Numbered from the stretch's first letter, positions 1 to 7,060 are shown. The stretch: DNA of 7,060 nucleotides from Thermoleophilia bacterium (GCA_029861485.1 JAOTZF010000091.1:1-7060); one strand, 5' to 3'. The notes: generated from the letters alone by a model not told the origin. Program-made: numbers and translations.

Positions 1-1
1 T

Positions 2-211
2 ATCACCGCCTCGGCCGATCAGATGGCGGGCGCGCCCTGCATTCGTGGCCTTCGCATTCCGGTGGCCACCGTGGTCGGCATGGTCGCCGATGGCATGAGC
101 GACACAGAGATCCTCGAGGCCCACCCGGATCTCGAGCCGGAGGACATTCGCGAGGCGCTCCGCTTTGCCGCTGAAGCCGTGCGCGAGCGAGAGCTTCCGC
201 TCGCCGGTTGA
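2..211 (+). CDS. DUF433 family antitoxin-like protein (5' end outside window)
   Basis: The reading frame is open from base 2 to a TGA at 209-211 and probably begins upstream. The in-frame residues before the first ATG (ITASADQ) fit the usual DUF433 opening, so ATG 23 is an internal codon and not the start. The visible part carries the family core: a PCIRGLRIPV segment, then a GM(S)DTEILEAHPDLEPEDIREAL segment, which forms a small winged/helix-turn-helix-like DNA-binding domain. DUF433 proteins are usually the antitoxin half of a pair with a DUF5615 PIN-like nuclease toxin encoded directly downstream. Here a TTG overlapping the stop (TTGA) begins such a partner, but it soon loses similarity (see the next entry). 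The family call is firm. The antitoxin role is inferred from the family, and whether it still has a toxin to neutralise is doubtful. Confidence 0.8.
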   Translation: MTASADQMAGAPCIRGLRIPVATVVGMVADGMSDTEILEAHPDLEPEDIREALRFAAEAVRERELPLAG

Positions 212-330
212 GGTTCCTGATCGACTTCGACGCGCTCGCCCTTGGTGGCAAGAGCGCTTGTCGGCAAACCCGCAGGCACGCGAAACCAACCCGCAGGGCG
301 GCATCGCGAACCCGCAGGCGGTCCTGGTGA
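208..330 (+). pseudogene. Remnant of a DUF5615 (PIN-like) toxin gene
   Basis: A TTG at 208-210 overlaps the DUF433 stop by the classical 4-bp coupling arrangement. It begins a frame reading MRFLIDFDAL, and DUF5615 toxins typically start MRFLIDENL followed by a conserved acidic active-site region. After about six residues the resemblance ends. The remaining frame is arginine-rich, low complexity and repeat-derived, and it stops at TGA 328-330 after only 40 codons, against roughly 110-130 in the family. I read this as the start of the toxin gene whose body was lost by deletion or replacement. Only the first six residues and the coupled start support it, so a chance match is possible. Confidence 0.45.
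267..329 (+). repeat. Three direct repeats with exact 21-bp period
   Basis: The 10-mer AACCCGCAGG occurs at 267-276, 288-297 and 309-318, each 21 bp from the next. The 11-bp stretches between them are not conserved. The spacing equals two helical turns, which would put the boxes on one face of the DNA, and it also equals seven codons. One frame (stop TAG 339-341) reads NPQ every seven residues but has no convincing start. The array lies in the toxin stub, just upstream of the excisionase-integrase pair. It could be a protein-binding array (recombinase arm sites or an operator) or the residue of a repetitive coding sequence. The repeats are certain and their role is unknown. Confidence 0.7.
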
Positions 331-369
331 CCGCGCAGTAGCTCATCACCCACCCCTCGATGCGCGTTA

Positions 370-391
370 GCGAGACTCTCTTCGGTCTCGC
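370..391 (+). promoter_or_regulatory. Perfect 7-bp inverted repeat upstream of the excisionase gene
   Basis: GCGAGAC (370-376) and GTCTCGC (385-391) are perfect complements around an 8-nt loop. The structure lies about 37 bp before the excisionase start. No T-tract follows, so it is a poor intrinsic terminator. Its place in the 5' region of an excisionase-integrase operon makes an operator or a leader hairpin equally likely. The inverted repeat is directly visible and its function is not known. Confidence 0.4.
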
Positions 392-428
392 CACACATTC
401 GATACTCGGCCGCTCCTAGGGTGGGCCC

Positions 429-692
429 ATGCCCGACGCAATCGAGATCGATCGGTGCCTGTCGGTCCCGGCAGCTGCCGAGTTTCTGGACGTGCATCCA
501 AAGACGGTTCGCTCCCTCGTTGAGCGCGGAGAGCTCGCCGCCTACCGGGTCGGACGGGTGATCAAGATCCCACCGAGCGCGATCGACGCGCTTCGGGTCG
601 AACCCAATGGGTCGATCGAGCCGGCACCCAGCCGGCGTCGCCCACGACCGGCGCGCGGGGAGTTCGCACGGCTCGCGCGAGAGCTTCCGTAG
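429..692 (+). CDS. Excisionase-family helix-turn-helix protein
   Basis: This is an 87-residue protein with one domain. Residues about 9-55 form an excisionase/MerR-type helix-turn-helix (HTH_17): CLSVPAAAEFLDVHPKTVRS is the helix-turn-helix part, and ERGELAAYRVGRVIKIP is the wing with the typical basic YRVGR segment. The remaining 30 residues are a Pro/Arg-rich tail. The ATG at 429 is preceded by a purine-rich AGGGTGGG ribosome site at 418-425. Only 9 bp separate its stop from the integrase start, so the two are surely cotranscribed. In such modules the small HTH protein binds the attachment region, bends DNA and steers the integrase towards excision, or acts as a regulator of the pair. The fold is clear. 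The recombination-directionality role is inferred from the integrase neighbour. Confidence 0.85.
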   Translation: MPDAIEIDRCLSVPAAAEFLDVHPKTVRSLVERGELAAYRVGRVIKIPPSAIDALRVEPNGSIEPAPSRRRPRPARGEFARLARELP

Positions 693-701
693 GGTTGCGA
701 C

Positions 702-1912
<1,211 letters not shown>

Positions 1913-1943
1913 GCGGTCAGACGAAGGTAGCAAACACGGACTT

Positions 1944-1974
1944 CGCGGCTGGGAGCGCCCGGAGCAGCCCCGCG
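1944..1974 (-). terminator. Imperfect hairpin between argS and tRNA-Gly
   Basis: On the minus strand CGCGG and CCGCG pair (5 bp). Beyond a two-base bulge CAG and CTG add three more pairs, around a GC-rich loop, shortly after the argS stop. A short T-rich stretch (GTGTTTGC) follows about 8 nt later, which is weak for intrinsic termination. It may end the protease-rlmH-argS transcript or simply be GC-rich spacer. The rest of the 79-bp gap shows nothing definite. A TACCTT sequence about 17 bp before the tRNA could be a -10 box, but I see no matching -35. Confidence 0.22.
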
Positions 1975-1991
1975 GGTGCAGGGGTCCTTGT

Positions 1992-3650
1992 CTACATGCG
2001 CTCCGGGGCGCTCACTCCGAGCAGACCGAGGCCGGTCCGGATCGTCCACGCCGTCGCGCGGGTCAGATTGACTCGGAACGACTGCACGTCCTGCGGCTCA
2101 CCCGCGACCCGGCAGCGGTGGTAGAAGGCGTGGAAATCGCGCGCCAGATCGATGAGGTAGGCGGCAACACGGTGCGGTCCCCGCTTCTCCGCAGCCTCTG
2201 CCACCGCCTCGGGCCACCGGGCGAGGTTCATCAGGAGCGTCTTCTCCGCGGGGTCGAGCTCCGCCGGCGCCGGCGCGTCCACGGGTGGCTCTGACTCGAG
2301 CTGCCGCAGGATTCCGAGCGCCCGCGTATGGGCGTACTGCACGTAGTAGACCGGGTTCTCCTGGCTCTGCTCGCGCGCGAGATCGAGGTCGAGCTCGAGC
2401 GGTGTCTCGTGGCTTCGCTGCACGAGGAAGAACCGCGTTGCGTCGACGCCGATATCGGCGACGAGATCGCCCATCGTCACGAGGGTGCCCGCGCGCTTGC
2501 TCATCTTCTTCGCCTCGCCCTGCTCCACGAGGCTGACGAGCTGGATCAGCGAGACCTCAAGCTTCTCGCCGGACTGGCCGCCGGAGTCGAGGATGGCCCG
2601 GAGCCGAGGGATGTAGCCGTGGTGGTCGGCGCCCAGTACGTCGATCAGCCGATCATGCCCGCGTCGCGCCTTGTCGAGGTGGTAGGCGACATCGGACGCC
2701 AGGTAGGTCAGGTCGCCGTCGGCGCGGCGCAGCACACGGTCCTTCTCGTCGCCGTACTTGCTGCTCGCAAACCACAGCGCACCGCCGTCCTCGTACGTGT
2801 CACCCCGCTCCTGCAGCGCGGCAACCTCGCGAGCGACCCGACCGTTCTGGTGCAACGAGTCCTCGGAGAAGAACGCATCGAACTCCACGTGGACGCCGAT
2901 CAGCTCCTCCCGGATCGCGTCGATCATCAGCTCGCCGCCCCGGCCGGAGAAGAAGGCGAGCGCGTCATCGCTGATGGGATCGAGCTCGTCGACCCACCGA
3001 TCCCCCACCTCGTCGCACAGCGCCTCTGCGATGCCGCCGACGTAATCGCCGCGGTAGCCGTCCTCCGGAATCTCGGTCTGCACGCCGAACAGGGCGCCAT
3101 ACCTCGAGGCGATCGAGATGCCGAGCATCTCCATCTGGCGGCCGTGATCGTTGATGTAGTACTCGCGATCCACGACGTGGCCGCTGAAGGCCAGTAGCCG
3201 TGCAAGCGAGTCGGCGTAGGCCGCGTGACGGGCATGTCCGACATGCAGCGGTCCCGTGGGGTTCGCCGACACGTACTCCATGAGGATGCGCTCAGGCGCC
3301 GCGGCCCCTTCGGCGCCGAACTCGACGCTCTCGCCGAGGATCCCCCGCACGACGGCCGCAAACCAGGCCGGAGCCAGCCGAATGTTGATGAACCCCGGGC
3401 CGGCGACCTCGACGCTCTGCAGTTGGGGGCCGAGACTGGCGTCTGCCGCCAGGTCCGCTGCGATCGCCTCGGCGATCTCCCTGGGGGGATTCTTGGCCTG
3501 CTTGGCAAGGCCCATGGCGACCGGTGTCGCCAGATCGCCGTGCTCCGGCTGCGCGGGCGCGTTCAAAACGACCGCCGGGCGGGCGCCGGTCGTCCGCTCG
3601 GCCGCAGCGCCGATCGCGGTGCGCAGGGGTTCTAGGACGTCCAGTGGCAC
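1992..3650 (-). CDS. argS: Arginyl-tRNA synthetase
   Basis: This is a class I aminoacyl-tRNA synthetase of 552 residues, the normal family length. It charges tRNA-Arg with arginine using ATP in the cytoplasm. The N-terminal Add-1-like tRNA-binding domain spans about 1-110 (HGDLATPVAMGLAK, GPGFINIRLA). The Rossmann catalytic core follows, with SANPTGPLHVGHAR giving the HIGH motif as HVGH at 136-139. The KMSKR signature is at 382-386, followed by AGTLVTM. The C-terminal helical anticodon-binding domain contains NPVYYVQYAHTR (432-443) and ends GVSAPERM, as is typical. The start is GTG at 3650, which aligns with the usual N-terminus. It lacks an upstream AGGAGG, and a hairpin directly abuts it. 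It lies 21 bp after rlmH, so it is probably the last protein gene of the protease-rlmH-argS run. Confidence 0.97.
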   Translation of the reverse strand: MPLDVLEPLRTAIGAAAERTTGARPAVVLNAPAQPEHGDLATPVAMGLAKQAKNPPREIAEAIAADLAADASLGPQLQSVEVAGPGFINIRLAPAWFAAVVRGILGESVEFGAEGAAAPERILMEYVSANPTGPLHVGHARHAAYADSLARLLAFSGHVVDREYYINDHGRQMEMLGISIASRYGALFGVQTEIPEDGYRGDYVGGIAEALCDEVGDRWVDELDPISDDALAFFSGRGGELMIDAIREELIGVHVEFDAFFSEDSLHQNGRVAREVAALQERGDTYEDGGALWFASSKYGDEKDRVLRRADGDLTYLASDVAYHLDKARRGHDRLIDVLGADHHGYIPRLRAILDSGGQSGEKLEVSLIQLVSLVEQGEAKKMSKRAGTLVTMGDLVADIGVDATRFFLVQRSHETPLELDLDLAREQSQENPVYYVQYAHTRALGILRQLESEPPVDAPAPAELDPAEKTLLMNLARWPEAVAEAAEKRGPHRVAAYLIDLARDFHAFYHRCRVAGEPQDVQSFRVNLTRATAWTIRTGLGLLGVSAPERM

Positions 3651-3670
3651 GCGCGGAGGATAGCCGCGCG
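3650..3670 (-). promoter_or_regulatory. Perfect hairpin occupying the rlmH-argS gap and the argS start
   Basis: CGCGCGG and CCGCGCG are perfect 7-bp complements around a 7-nt loop, CTATCCT in the mRNA sense. The structure fills nearly all of the 21-bp rlmH-argS gap, and its last stem base is the G of the argS GTG start. No Shine-Dalgarno-like sequence is present where it should be; the loop instead resembles an anti-Shine-Dalgarno. A stem of seven G-C pairs here could limit initiation unless ribosomes leaving rlmH unwind it. That would couple argS translation to rlmH. The structure is seen and the regulation is inferred. Confidence 0.5.
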
Positions 3671-3671
3671 A

Positions 3672-4145
3672 TCAGCGTGCATAAGGGTGCCCGGCGGCAG
3701 TCGCCAGCGCCCGGTAGATCTGCTCGGCGAGCACGACGCGGGCCAGCTGGTGCGGCAGGGTGAGCGGCCCGAGCGACAGCGTCTCGTCGGCGTCGCTGAC
3801 GAGCGCGCGGTCCAGGCCCAGGGGTCCACCGATGAGAAAGCTGACCGGCCGCCCTGTCTCGATCTGCCGCTGCAGCCAGCTGCCGAAGGCCGGGCTCGAC
3901 TTCGGCACGCGTCCGGTGGGGTCGACCGCCACGATGCGCGCACCATCGACGAGCTTGGTCCGAAGCTGGTCGGCCTCGGTGCGCTGGGCGGTTGCATCCC
4001 CGGTGCTGGTGGGCGCGACGGACACCTCGTCGAGGCGGAAGCCGACATGCTTGGCGATGCGGCCCTCGTACTCCGCCGCCGCGGCGTCATGTGGTGCCCG
4101 CAGCCTGCCGACGGCAACGATCTGGATCTGGACCCTAGGAGCCAC
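3672..4145 (-). CDS. rlmH: 23S rRNA (pseudouridine-1915 N3) methyltransferase RlmH
   Basis: This 157-residue protein matches the usual 155-160 of the RlmH/YbeA family. It is a small SPOUT (trefoil-knot) methyltransferase that works as a dimer and uses S-adenosylmethionine to methylate pseudouridine 1915 in helix 69 of 23S rRNA in the assembled 70S ribosome. The N-terminal QIQIVAVGRLR strand opens the fold. FLIGGPLGL (103-111) forms the SAM-binding loop, and the knot signature LSLGPLTLPHQLARVVLAEQ leads to the conserved end GHPYAR (family GHPYHR), so the last His is Ala here while the Arg is kept. The GTG start at 4145 has AAGGAG a few bases upstream and lies inside the end of the protease gene (11-bp overlap), indicating translational coupling. 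Confidence 0.95.
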   Translation of the reverse strand: MAPRVQIQIVAVGRLRAPHDAAAAEYEGRIAKHVGFRLDEVSVAPTSTGDATAQRTEADQLRTKLVDGARIVAVDPTGRVPKSSPAFGSWLQRQIETGRPVSFLIGGPLGLDRALVSDADETLSLGPLTLPHQLARVVLAEQIYRALATAAGHPYAR

Positions 4146-5421
4146 CGAGCTCCTTCTCGAACCGCTGTGCCAGGCCGACCCGCTGGCTGGAGGTGGGATG
4201 GGTACCGAACCAGAGCTGGATCAGCGCCGGCGGATCGACCGCCCCCCGGCGCCGCTCCCGGGTGCGCACGCGGAAGTCGATGGCCGCCTGAGGGTCGCCC
4301 GTCAGCTGTAGAGCGATCCAGTCCGCTTCGGCCTCATAGGCCCGGCTCACGGTGTTCGATAGCGGCGCGCTGATGGCCGTGAGGGTCGTGATCACCGCCA
4401 GGGCCACCGCCGTCCGGGTGAGGCTGGCCTCGGCCCGAGCCCTGCCGTGCTCGTCACGCGCGAAACCGGCCATCGCGCCGGTCGCGCCGAACACCAGCAG
4501 GGCCAAGGGCACGGCCAGCGCTGCGATCCAGGCGACGCCCTTGACGAGATGCCCCTCCTTCGCGTGCGCCAGCTCGTGAGCGACCACCCAGCGCAGCTCG
4601 GCCGGAGGCGCACCCTGCATGAGCGTGTCGGACAGCACGACGCGCTGGGTCGCTCCGAGGCCCTCGACTCGGGCGTTGAACGCCCGGGTCCGCCGACTTG
4701 CATCAGTGACGACGATCTCGTCCACCTCCACTCCGGCGCGATCGGCCAGCTCGCGGATGTCGCGCTCCAGCGCAGGGTTGTCCAGGGGCCTCGTCTGCTC
4801 GAAGCGGGGTGAGATCAGCACCGGAGACAGCAGGGTGAGACCGACCGCGAGTAGGGTCACCAGGGCACCGAGCGCCAACCACCAGCTGCGGCGCAGGTAG
4901 TGCACCGATGCAGCCACCACCGCGACGGCGATCGCGAGGATGACCATCTGGATTGCCGCGCCCTCGAGGCGATCGATCAGCCAGGAATCGAGGGGCTGGC
5001 GCCCGACCCCATGGTCCCGAATCCAGGCGTAGCGCGCCGCGGCGAGCGGCAGCGCCACGAGAGCGGTCAGCCCGGCGAGCGCGGCGCCAAGCAGCGCGCC
5101 CGCCAGCGCCACTCGCCCGCGCGCCAACTGCAGGACGCGATCGCGCCATCGCGTTGCAGTTGCCGCGACCGCGATGGCCACGACCGGCGCGAGCGGCACG
5201 CCGATCCAGGCCATGATCTCGAGGCCGCGCCGGTAGCCCCGATCATCGGAAAGCTGCTGCGGATCGAACACCCCGCTCAGGGCGCCGTCGCTCAGGGAGG
5301 GCACGCCCGACGGCCAGATCTGCCATCGCAGCAGTGCGCCAACCGCGATCGTGAGCGCCAATCCTACGGCGATCAGGATGAGGCCGCGATTCCTGTCGCC
5401 ACCGGAACGCAACAGTTGCAC
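4135..5421 (-). CDS. Integral-membrane M48 family zinc metalloprotease (Ste24/HtpX-like)
   Basis: From the chosen GTG this is 428 residues. The zinc site is H282-E283-L-A-H286 (VVAHELAHAKEGH), with the third ligand probably E363 in YEAEAD, the M48 ExxAD motif. FNARVEGLG and RVVLSDTLM before it, and FGTHPTSSQR near the end, are family hallmarks of the Ste24-like branch. Hydrophobic segments at about 14-33, 70-90, 105-130, 155-175, 180-205, 293-318 and 335-355 indicate about seven membrane spans around a cytoplasmic or membrane-facing active site. Relatives cut misfolded membrane proteins or prenylated peptides; the substrate here is unknown. The frame stays open to 5943, but the extra 174 codons are antisense to the metallophosphoesterase and lack family similarity. 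GTG 5421 or TTG 5412 are the plausible starts. It is first in the run leading to rlmH and argS. Confidence 0.9.
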   Translation of the reverse strand: MQLLRSGGDRNRGLILIAVGLALTIAVGALLRWQIWPSGVPSLSDGALSGVFDPQQLSDDRGYRRGLEIMAWIGVPLAPVVAIAVAATATRWRDRVLQLARGRVALAGALLGAALAGLTALVALPLAAARYAWIRDHGVGRQPLDSWLIDRLEGAAIQMVILAIAVAVVAASVHYLRRSWWLALGALVTLLAVGLTLLSPVLISPRFEQTRPLDNPALERDIRELADRAGVEVDEIVVTDASRRTRAFNARVEGLGATQRVVLSDTLMQGAPPAELRWVVAHELAHAKEGHLVKGVAWIAALAVPLALLVFGATGAMAGFARDEHGRARAEASLTRTAVALAVITTLTAISAPLSNTVSRAYEAEADWIALQLTGDPQAAIDFRVRTRERRRGAVDPPALIQLWFGTHPTSSQRVGLAQRFEKELGGS

Positions 5422-5424
5422 GTG
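5409..5424. promoter_or_regulatory. Overlapping palindromes at the divergent gene starts
   Basis: GCAACAGTTGC (5409-5419, perfect arms around one base) and CACGTG (5419-5424) share a base. They sit exactly where the divergent protease and phosphoesterase genes meet. With both GTG starts taken at face value, the two start codons are the two halves of CACGTG. No ordinary promoter fits between the genes, so promoters must lie inside the opposite gene or the transcripts must be leaderless. A role as operator is inference. Confidence 0.35.
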
Positions 5425-6207
5425 GCTATCGTAGGTGGGCCACCCGACCAACGCCGACGCCCGGAGTTCACGACGCCCGCGGTCGCCATCCTCAGTGACA
5501 TTCACGCGAACCGACAGGCCCTCGACGCGGTCCTGCGAAGCATGCGAGGCGCCCGGGTGACCGAATGGTGGTGCGTTGGCGACTTGGTGGACTACGGCGC
5601 GGATCCGGTCTACTGCGCGAGGGCGTGCCTTTCTGGCGCGAGTCGCTGCCTGGCGGGCAATCACGATCTCGCGGCCACCGGCCGGATCGACTTCTCGGCG
5701 TTCTCGGAGTGGGTCCACGCGGCCGCGTCCTGGACCGGCGAGGTCCTCGGTCCGGGCCTGCGCGCCGAGATCGCCGCTCTGCCGCCCGCGGAGCCGGATC
5801 ACAAGGTTCCGATGTTCCACGCCAGCCCCCGAGACCCCGTATGGGAGTACGTGGTCAGTGACGAGGTCGCCCGAGCGAGCCTGAACCTCGTCGACGCCAG
5901 GCTCACCCTCGTCGGTCATTCGCACATCCCCGCGGCCTGGCACCTCGCACCCGACGGCACGCTGAGCGGCGGCTTCGTCTCGGGCGAGGCAACCGTCGAG
6001 TTGACCGAGGGCAAGTGGATCGTCAACCCGGGGTCCGTCGGTCAGCCGCGCGACGGCGACGCCCGCGCAGCCTGGGCCATCCTGGACCTCGAGGGCGGCG
6101 AGTTGCGCTTTCGCCGCACCCCTTATGACGTCGCGGGTGCCCAGAACGCGATCCTGGCCGCGGGCCTACCGACGTCGCTGGCGGACCGGCTGAGCTACGG
6201 TCGGTGA
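5422..6207 (+). CDS. Calcineurin-like metallophosphoesterase
   Basis: This is a 261-residue protein with all five metal-site motifs of the superfamily: D26-x-H28 (LSDIHAN), G-D54-x-x-D (VGDLVDYG), G-N80-H81-D (LAGNHD), H133 (MFHASPRDP) and GH166SH168 (VGHSHIP). NPGSVGQPRDGD near residue 203 is typical of the compact YfcE/MJ0936-like phosphodiesterases. The enzyme should bind two metal ions and hydrolyse phosphomono- or diesters in the cytoplasm; the substrate cannot be read from sequence. The GTG at 5422 is the only plausible start in frame, since the frame upstream to 4900 is antisense to the protease gene. No strong ribosome site precedes it (only GGAAC about 14 bp back). Its TGA overlaps the next start (GTGA), so the two genes are coupled. 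Confidence 0.92.
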   Translation: MAIVGGPPDQRRRPEFTTPAVAILSDIHANRQALDAVLRSMRGARVTEWWCVGDLVDYGADPVYCARACLSGASRCLAGNHDLAATGRIDFSAFSEWVHAAASWTGEVLGPGLRAEIAALPPAEPDHKVPMFHASPRDPVWEYVVSDEVARASLNLVDARLTLVGHSHIPAAWHLAPDGTLSGGFVSGEATVELTEGKWIVNPGSVGQPRDGDARAAWAILDLEGGELRFRRTPYDVAGAQNAILAAGLPTSLADRLSYGR

Positions 6208-7060
6208 AGGCCTACCTCGACTACGCGGCGGCCTCCCCCATGTCCGATCGGGTGCGGTCGGAGCTTCTTGCCGCGCTCGAGCACGTCGGCAGCGCCGGCA
6301 GCGTGCATGACGCCGGCCGCGCTCCGGCCGAGCTGCTGGAGCGCTCTCGCGCCCGCGTGGCGGACCTCATCGGGGCCCGGCCGGAGGAGATCATCTTTAC
6401 GAGCGGGGCGACCGAAGCCCGCAACCTTGCCACCAAGGGACTGTCGCGGGCCAACCGAGGGCTCGGATCCGACGTCGTGATCAGCGCCGTGGAGCACCCC
6501 GCGACGCTGGCAGCGGCCCGAACGGCGACGGCCGAGCGCGGTGTGCTGACCCAGGTGCAGGTGGATGCCGATGGCCGACTCGATCCGGCCGGGCTGGGCG
6601 CGGCGATCACATCCGAGACGGCTCTCGTGTGCTTGGTGCACGGGCAGCCCGACATCGGCACCGTCCAGGACGTCGCCCGCCTGGTGGCGACGGCGCGATC
6701 CGGCCGGCCTGAGGTCCGGGTGCACGTCGACGCCGGCGATACCGCGGGGCGGGTTGCGATCGACGTCGGCGCCATGGACTGCGACGCGCTGACGATCGGC
6801 GCATGGCCACTTGGCGCCCCACCGTGGGTGGGCGCGCTCTACGTGCGCGAGGGCGCCCGCATCACCCCGCTGATCGAGGGCGGTGTCCAGGAACACGGTA
6901 AGCGCTCGGGCGCCGAGGCGGTTCCGGCGATCGCTGCTCTCGGAGCTGCCGCGGAGCTCGCCGCCGCGCACCTGGACTCGCGGGCCGCCCGGCTCAGCGC
7001 GCTCGGCGAGCGCCTCGTCGACGGACTGCTCGGCGTAGAGGGCGTGCGGCTGAACGGCCC
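6204..7060 (+). CDS. Cysteine desulfurase-family (NifS/IscS-like) protein lacking the PLP lysine, partial
   Basis: The GTG at 6204 overlaps the phosphoesterase stop by 4 bp. 285 codons are visible before the window ends, against about 380-400 in the family. The class V aminotransferase fold is clear: YLDYAAASP at the start, FTSGATEARNL (65-75, PLP-phosphate loop), SAVEHPA with H98, HVDAG with D176, VGALYVREG and GGVQEHGKRSGAEAV. Yet the segment aligning with the lysine motif (usually SAHKFGGPKGVGALYV) reads GAWPLGAPPWVGALYV. His-Lys has become Trp201-Pro202 and the second Lys has gone too. The Gln that supports PLP (DAxQ) is Asp179, and NNE before IGT is QPD. It therefore cannot form the normal internal aldimine. 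The catalytic Cys region is outside the window. Codon use and frame look healthy, so it may be a functional pseudoenzyme. The family is firm and any activity is uncertain. Confidence 0.88.
   Translation, partial: MKAYLDYAAASPMSDRVRSELLAALEHVGSAGSVHDAGRAPAELLERSRARVADLIGARPEEIIFTSGATEARNLATKGLSRANRGLGSDVVISAVEHPATLAAARTATAERGVLTQVQVDADGRLDPAGLGAAITSETALVCLVHGQPDIGTVQDVARLVATARSGRPEVRVHVDAGDTAGRVAIDVGAMDCDALTIGAWPLGAPPWVGALYVREGARITPLIEGGVQEHGKRSGAEAVPAIAALGAAAELAAAHLDSRAARLSALGERLVDGLLGVEGVRLNG

Noticed and set aside
267..318. A second att copy in the AACCCGC repeats, matching the tRNA T-arm GAACCCGCG
   Set aside because: The match is only about 8 bp, without the rest of the tRNA 3' sequence, so it is probably coincidence in GC-rich DNA.
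3..497. A 164-codon minus-strand frame over the left end
   Set aside because: It is Arg/Pro/Ser-rich with no family resemblance, and it overlaps the DUF433 and excisionase genes in antisense.
2328..3197. A 289-codon plus-strand frame within argS
   Set aside because: It is the antisense shadow of a clearly conserved synthetase in a high-GC genome, with no recognisable domain of its own.
4900..5421. N-terminal extension of the phosphoesterase frame
   Set aside because: It is antisense to the protease membrane domain. The real domain begins at AILSDIHAN, and GTG 5422 is the last sensible start before it.
5404..5432. An ECF-type promoter (GGAAC...CGT) for the phosphoesterase
   Set aside because: The gap between the two boxes is 21 bp, too long for the usual 16-18, and the second box lies downstream of the start codon.
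5422..5943. N-terminal extension of the M48 protease frame by 174 codons
   Set aside because: It is antisense to the conserved phosphoesterase motifs, is charged and without family similarity, and the protease fold begins with the first membrane segment after 5421.

Overview
This is a high-GC window with many GTG starts, tightly overlapping genes and a tRNA gene without an encoded CCA. Together with the protein types this suggests an actinobacterium, possibly a deep-branching soil or thermophilic lineage such as Thermoleophilia. The phylum-level guess is inference and the class-level guess is weak.

Left third (1-1912): this looks like the end of an integrated genetic element. It holds the 3' part of a DUF433 antitoxin gene, an apparent stub of its DUF5615-type toxin partner that loses similarity after about six residues, and a short array of three 21-bp-spaced repeats. 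These are followed by a compact excisionase-integrase pair. The tyrosine integrase reading frame runs straight into the 3' half of a tRNA-Gly(CCC) gene on the opposite strand, and its stop codon lies inside the tRNA anticodon stem. This is the usual geometry of an element inserted at a tRNA 3' end. The far end of the element is outside the window.

Middle (1992-5421, minus strand): this is a housekeeping gene run read right to left. It goes from a membrane M48 (Ste24/HtpX-like) zinc protease, through rlmH (23S rRNA pseudouridine methyltransferase, start overlapping the protease end by 11 bp), to argS (arginyl-tRNA synthetase). The rlmH-argS gap is almost entirely a perfect 7-bp hairpin that reaches into the argS GTG start. 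tRNA-Gly follows on the same strand.

Right (5422-7060, plus strand): a divergent pair begins back to back with the protease gene. It comprises a complete calcineurin-like metallophosphoesterase and, overlapping it by 4 bp, a class V PLP-enzyme fold gene of the cysteine desulfurase family, cut by the window end. That gene has lost the Schiff-base lysine (AHK is replaced by AWP) and other cofactor or substrate residues while keeping the rest of the fold. This is the most notable observation in the window, because it suggests a pseudo-desulfurase with a non-canonical or regulatory role.
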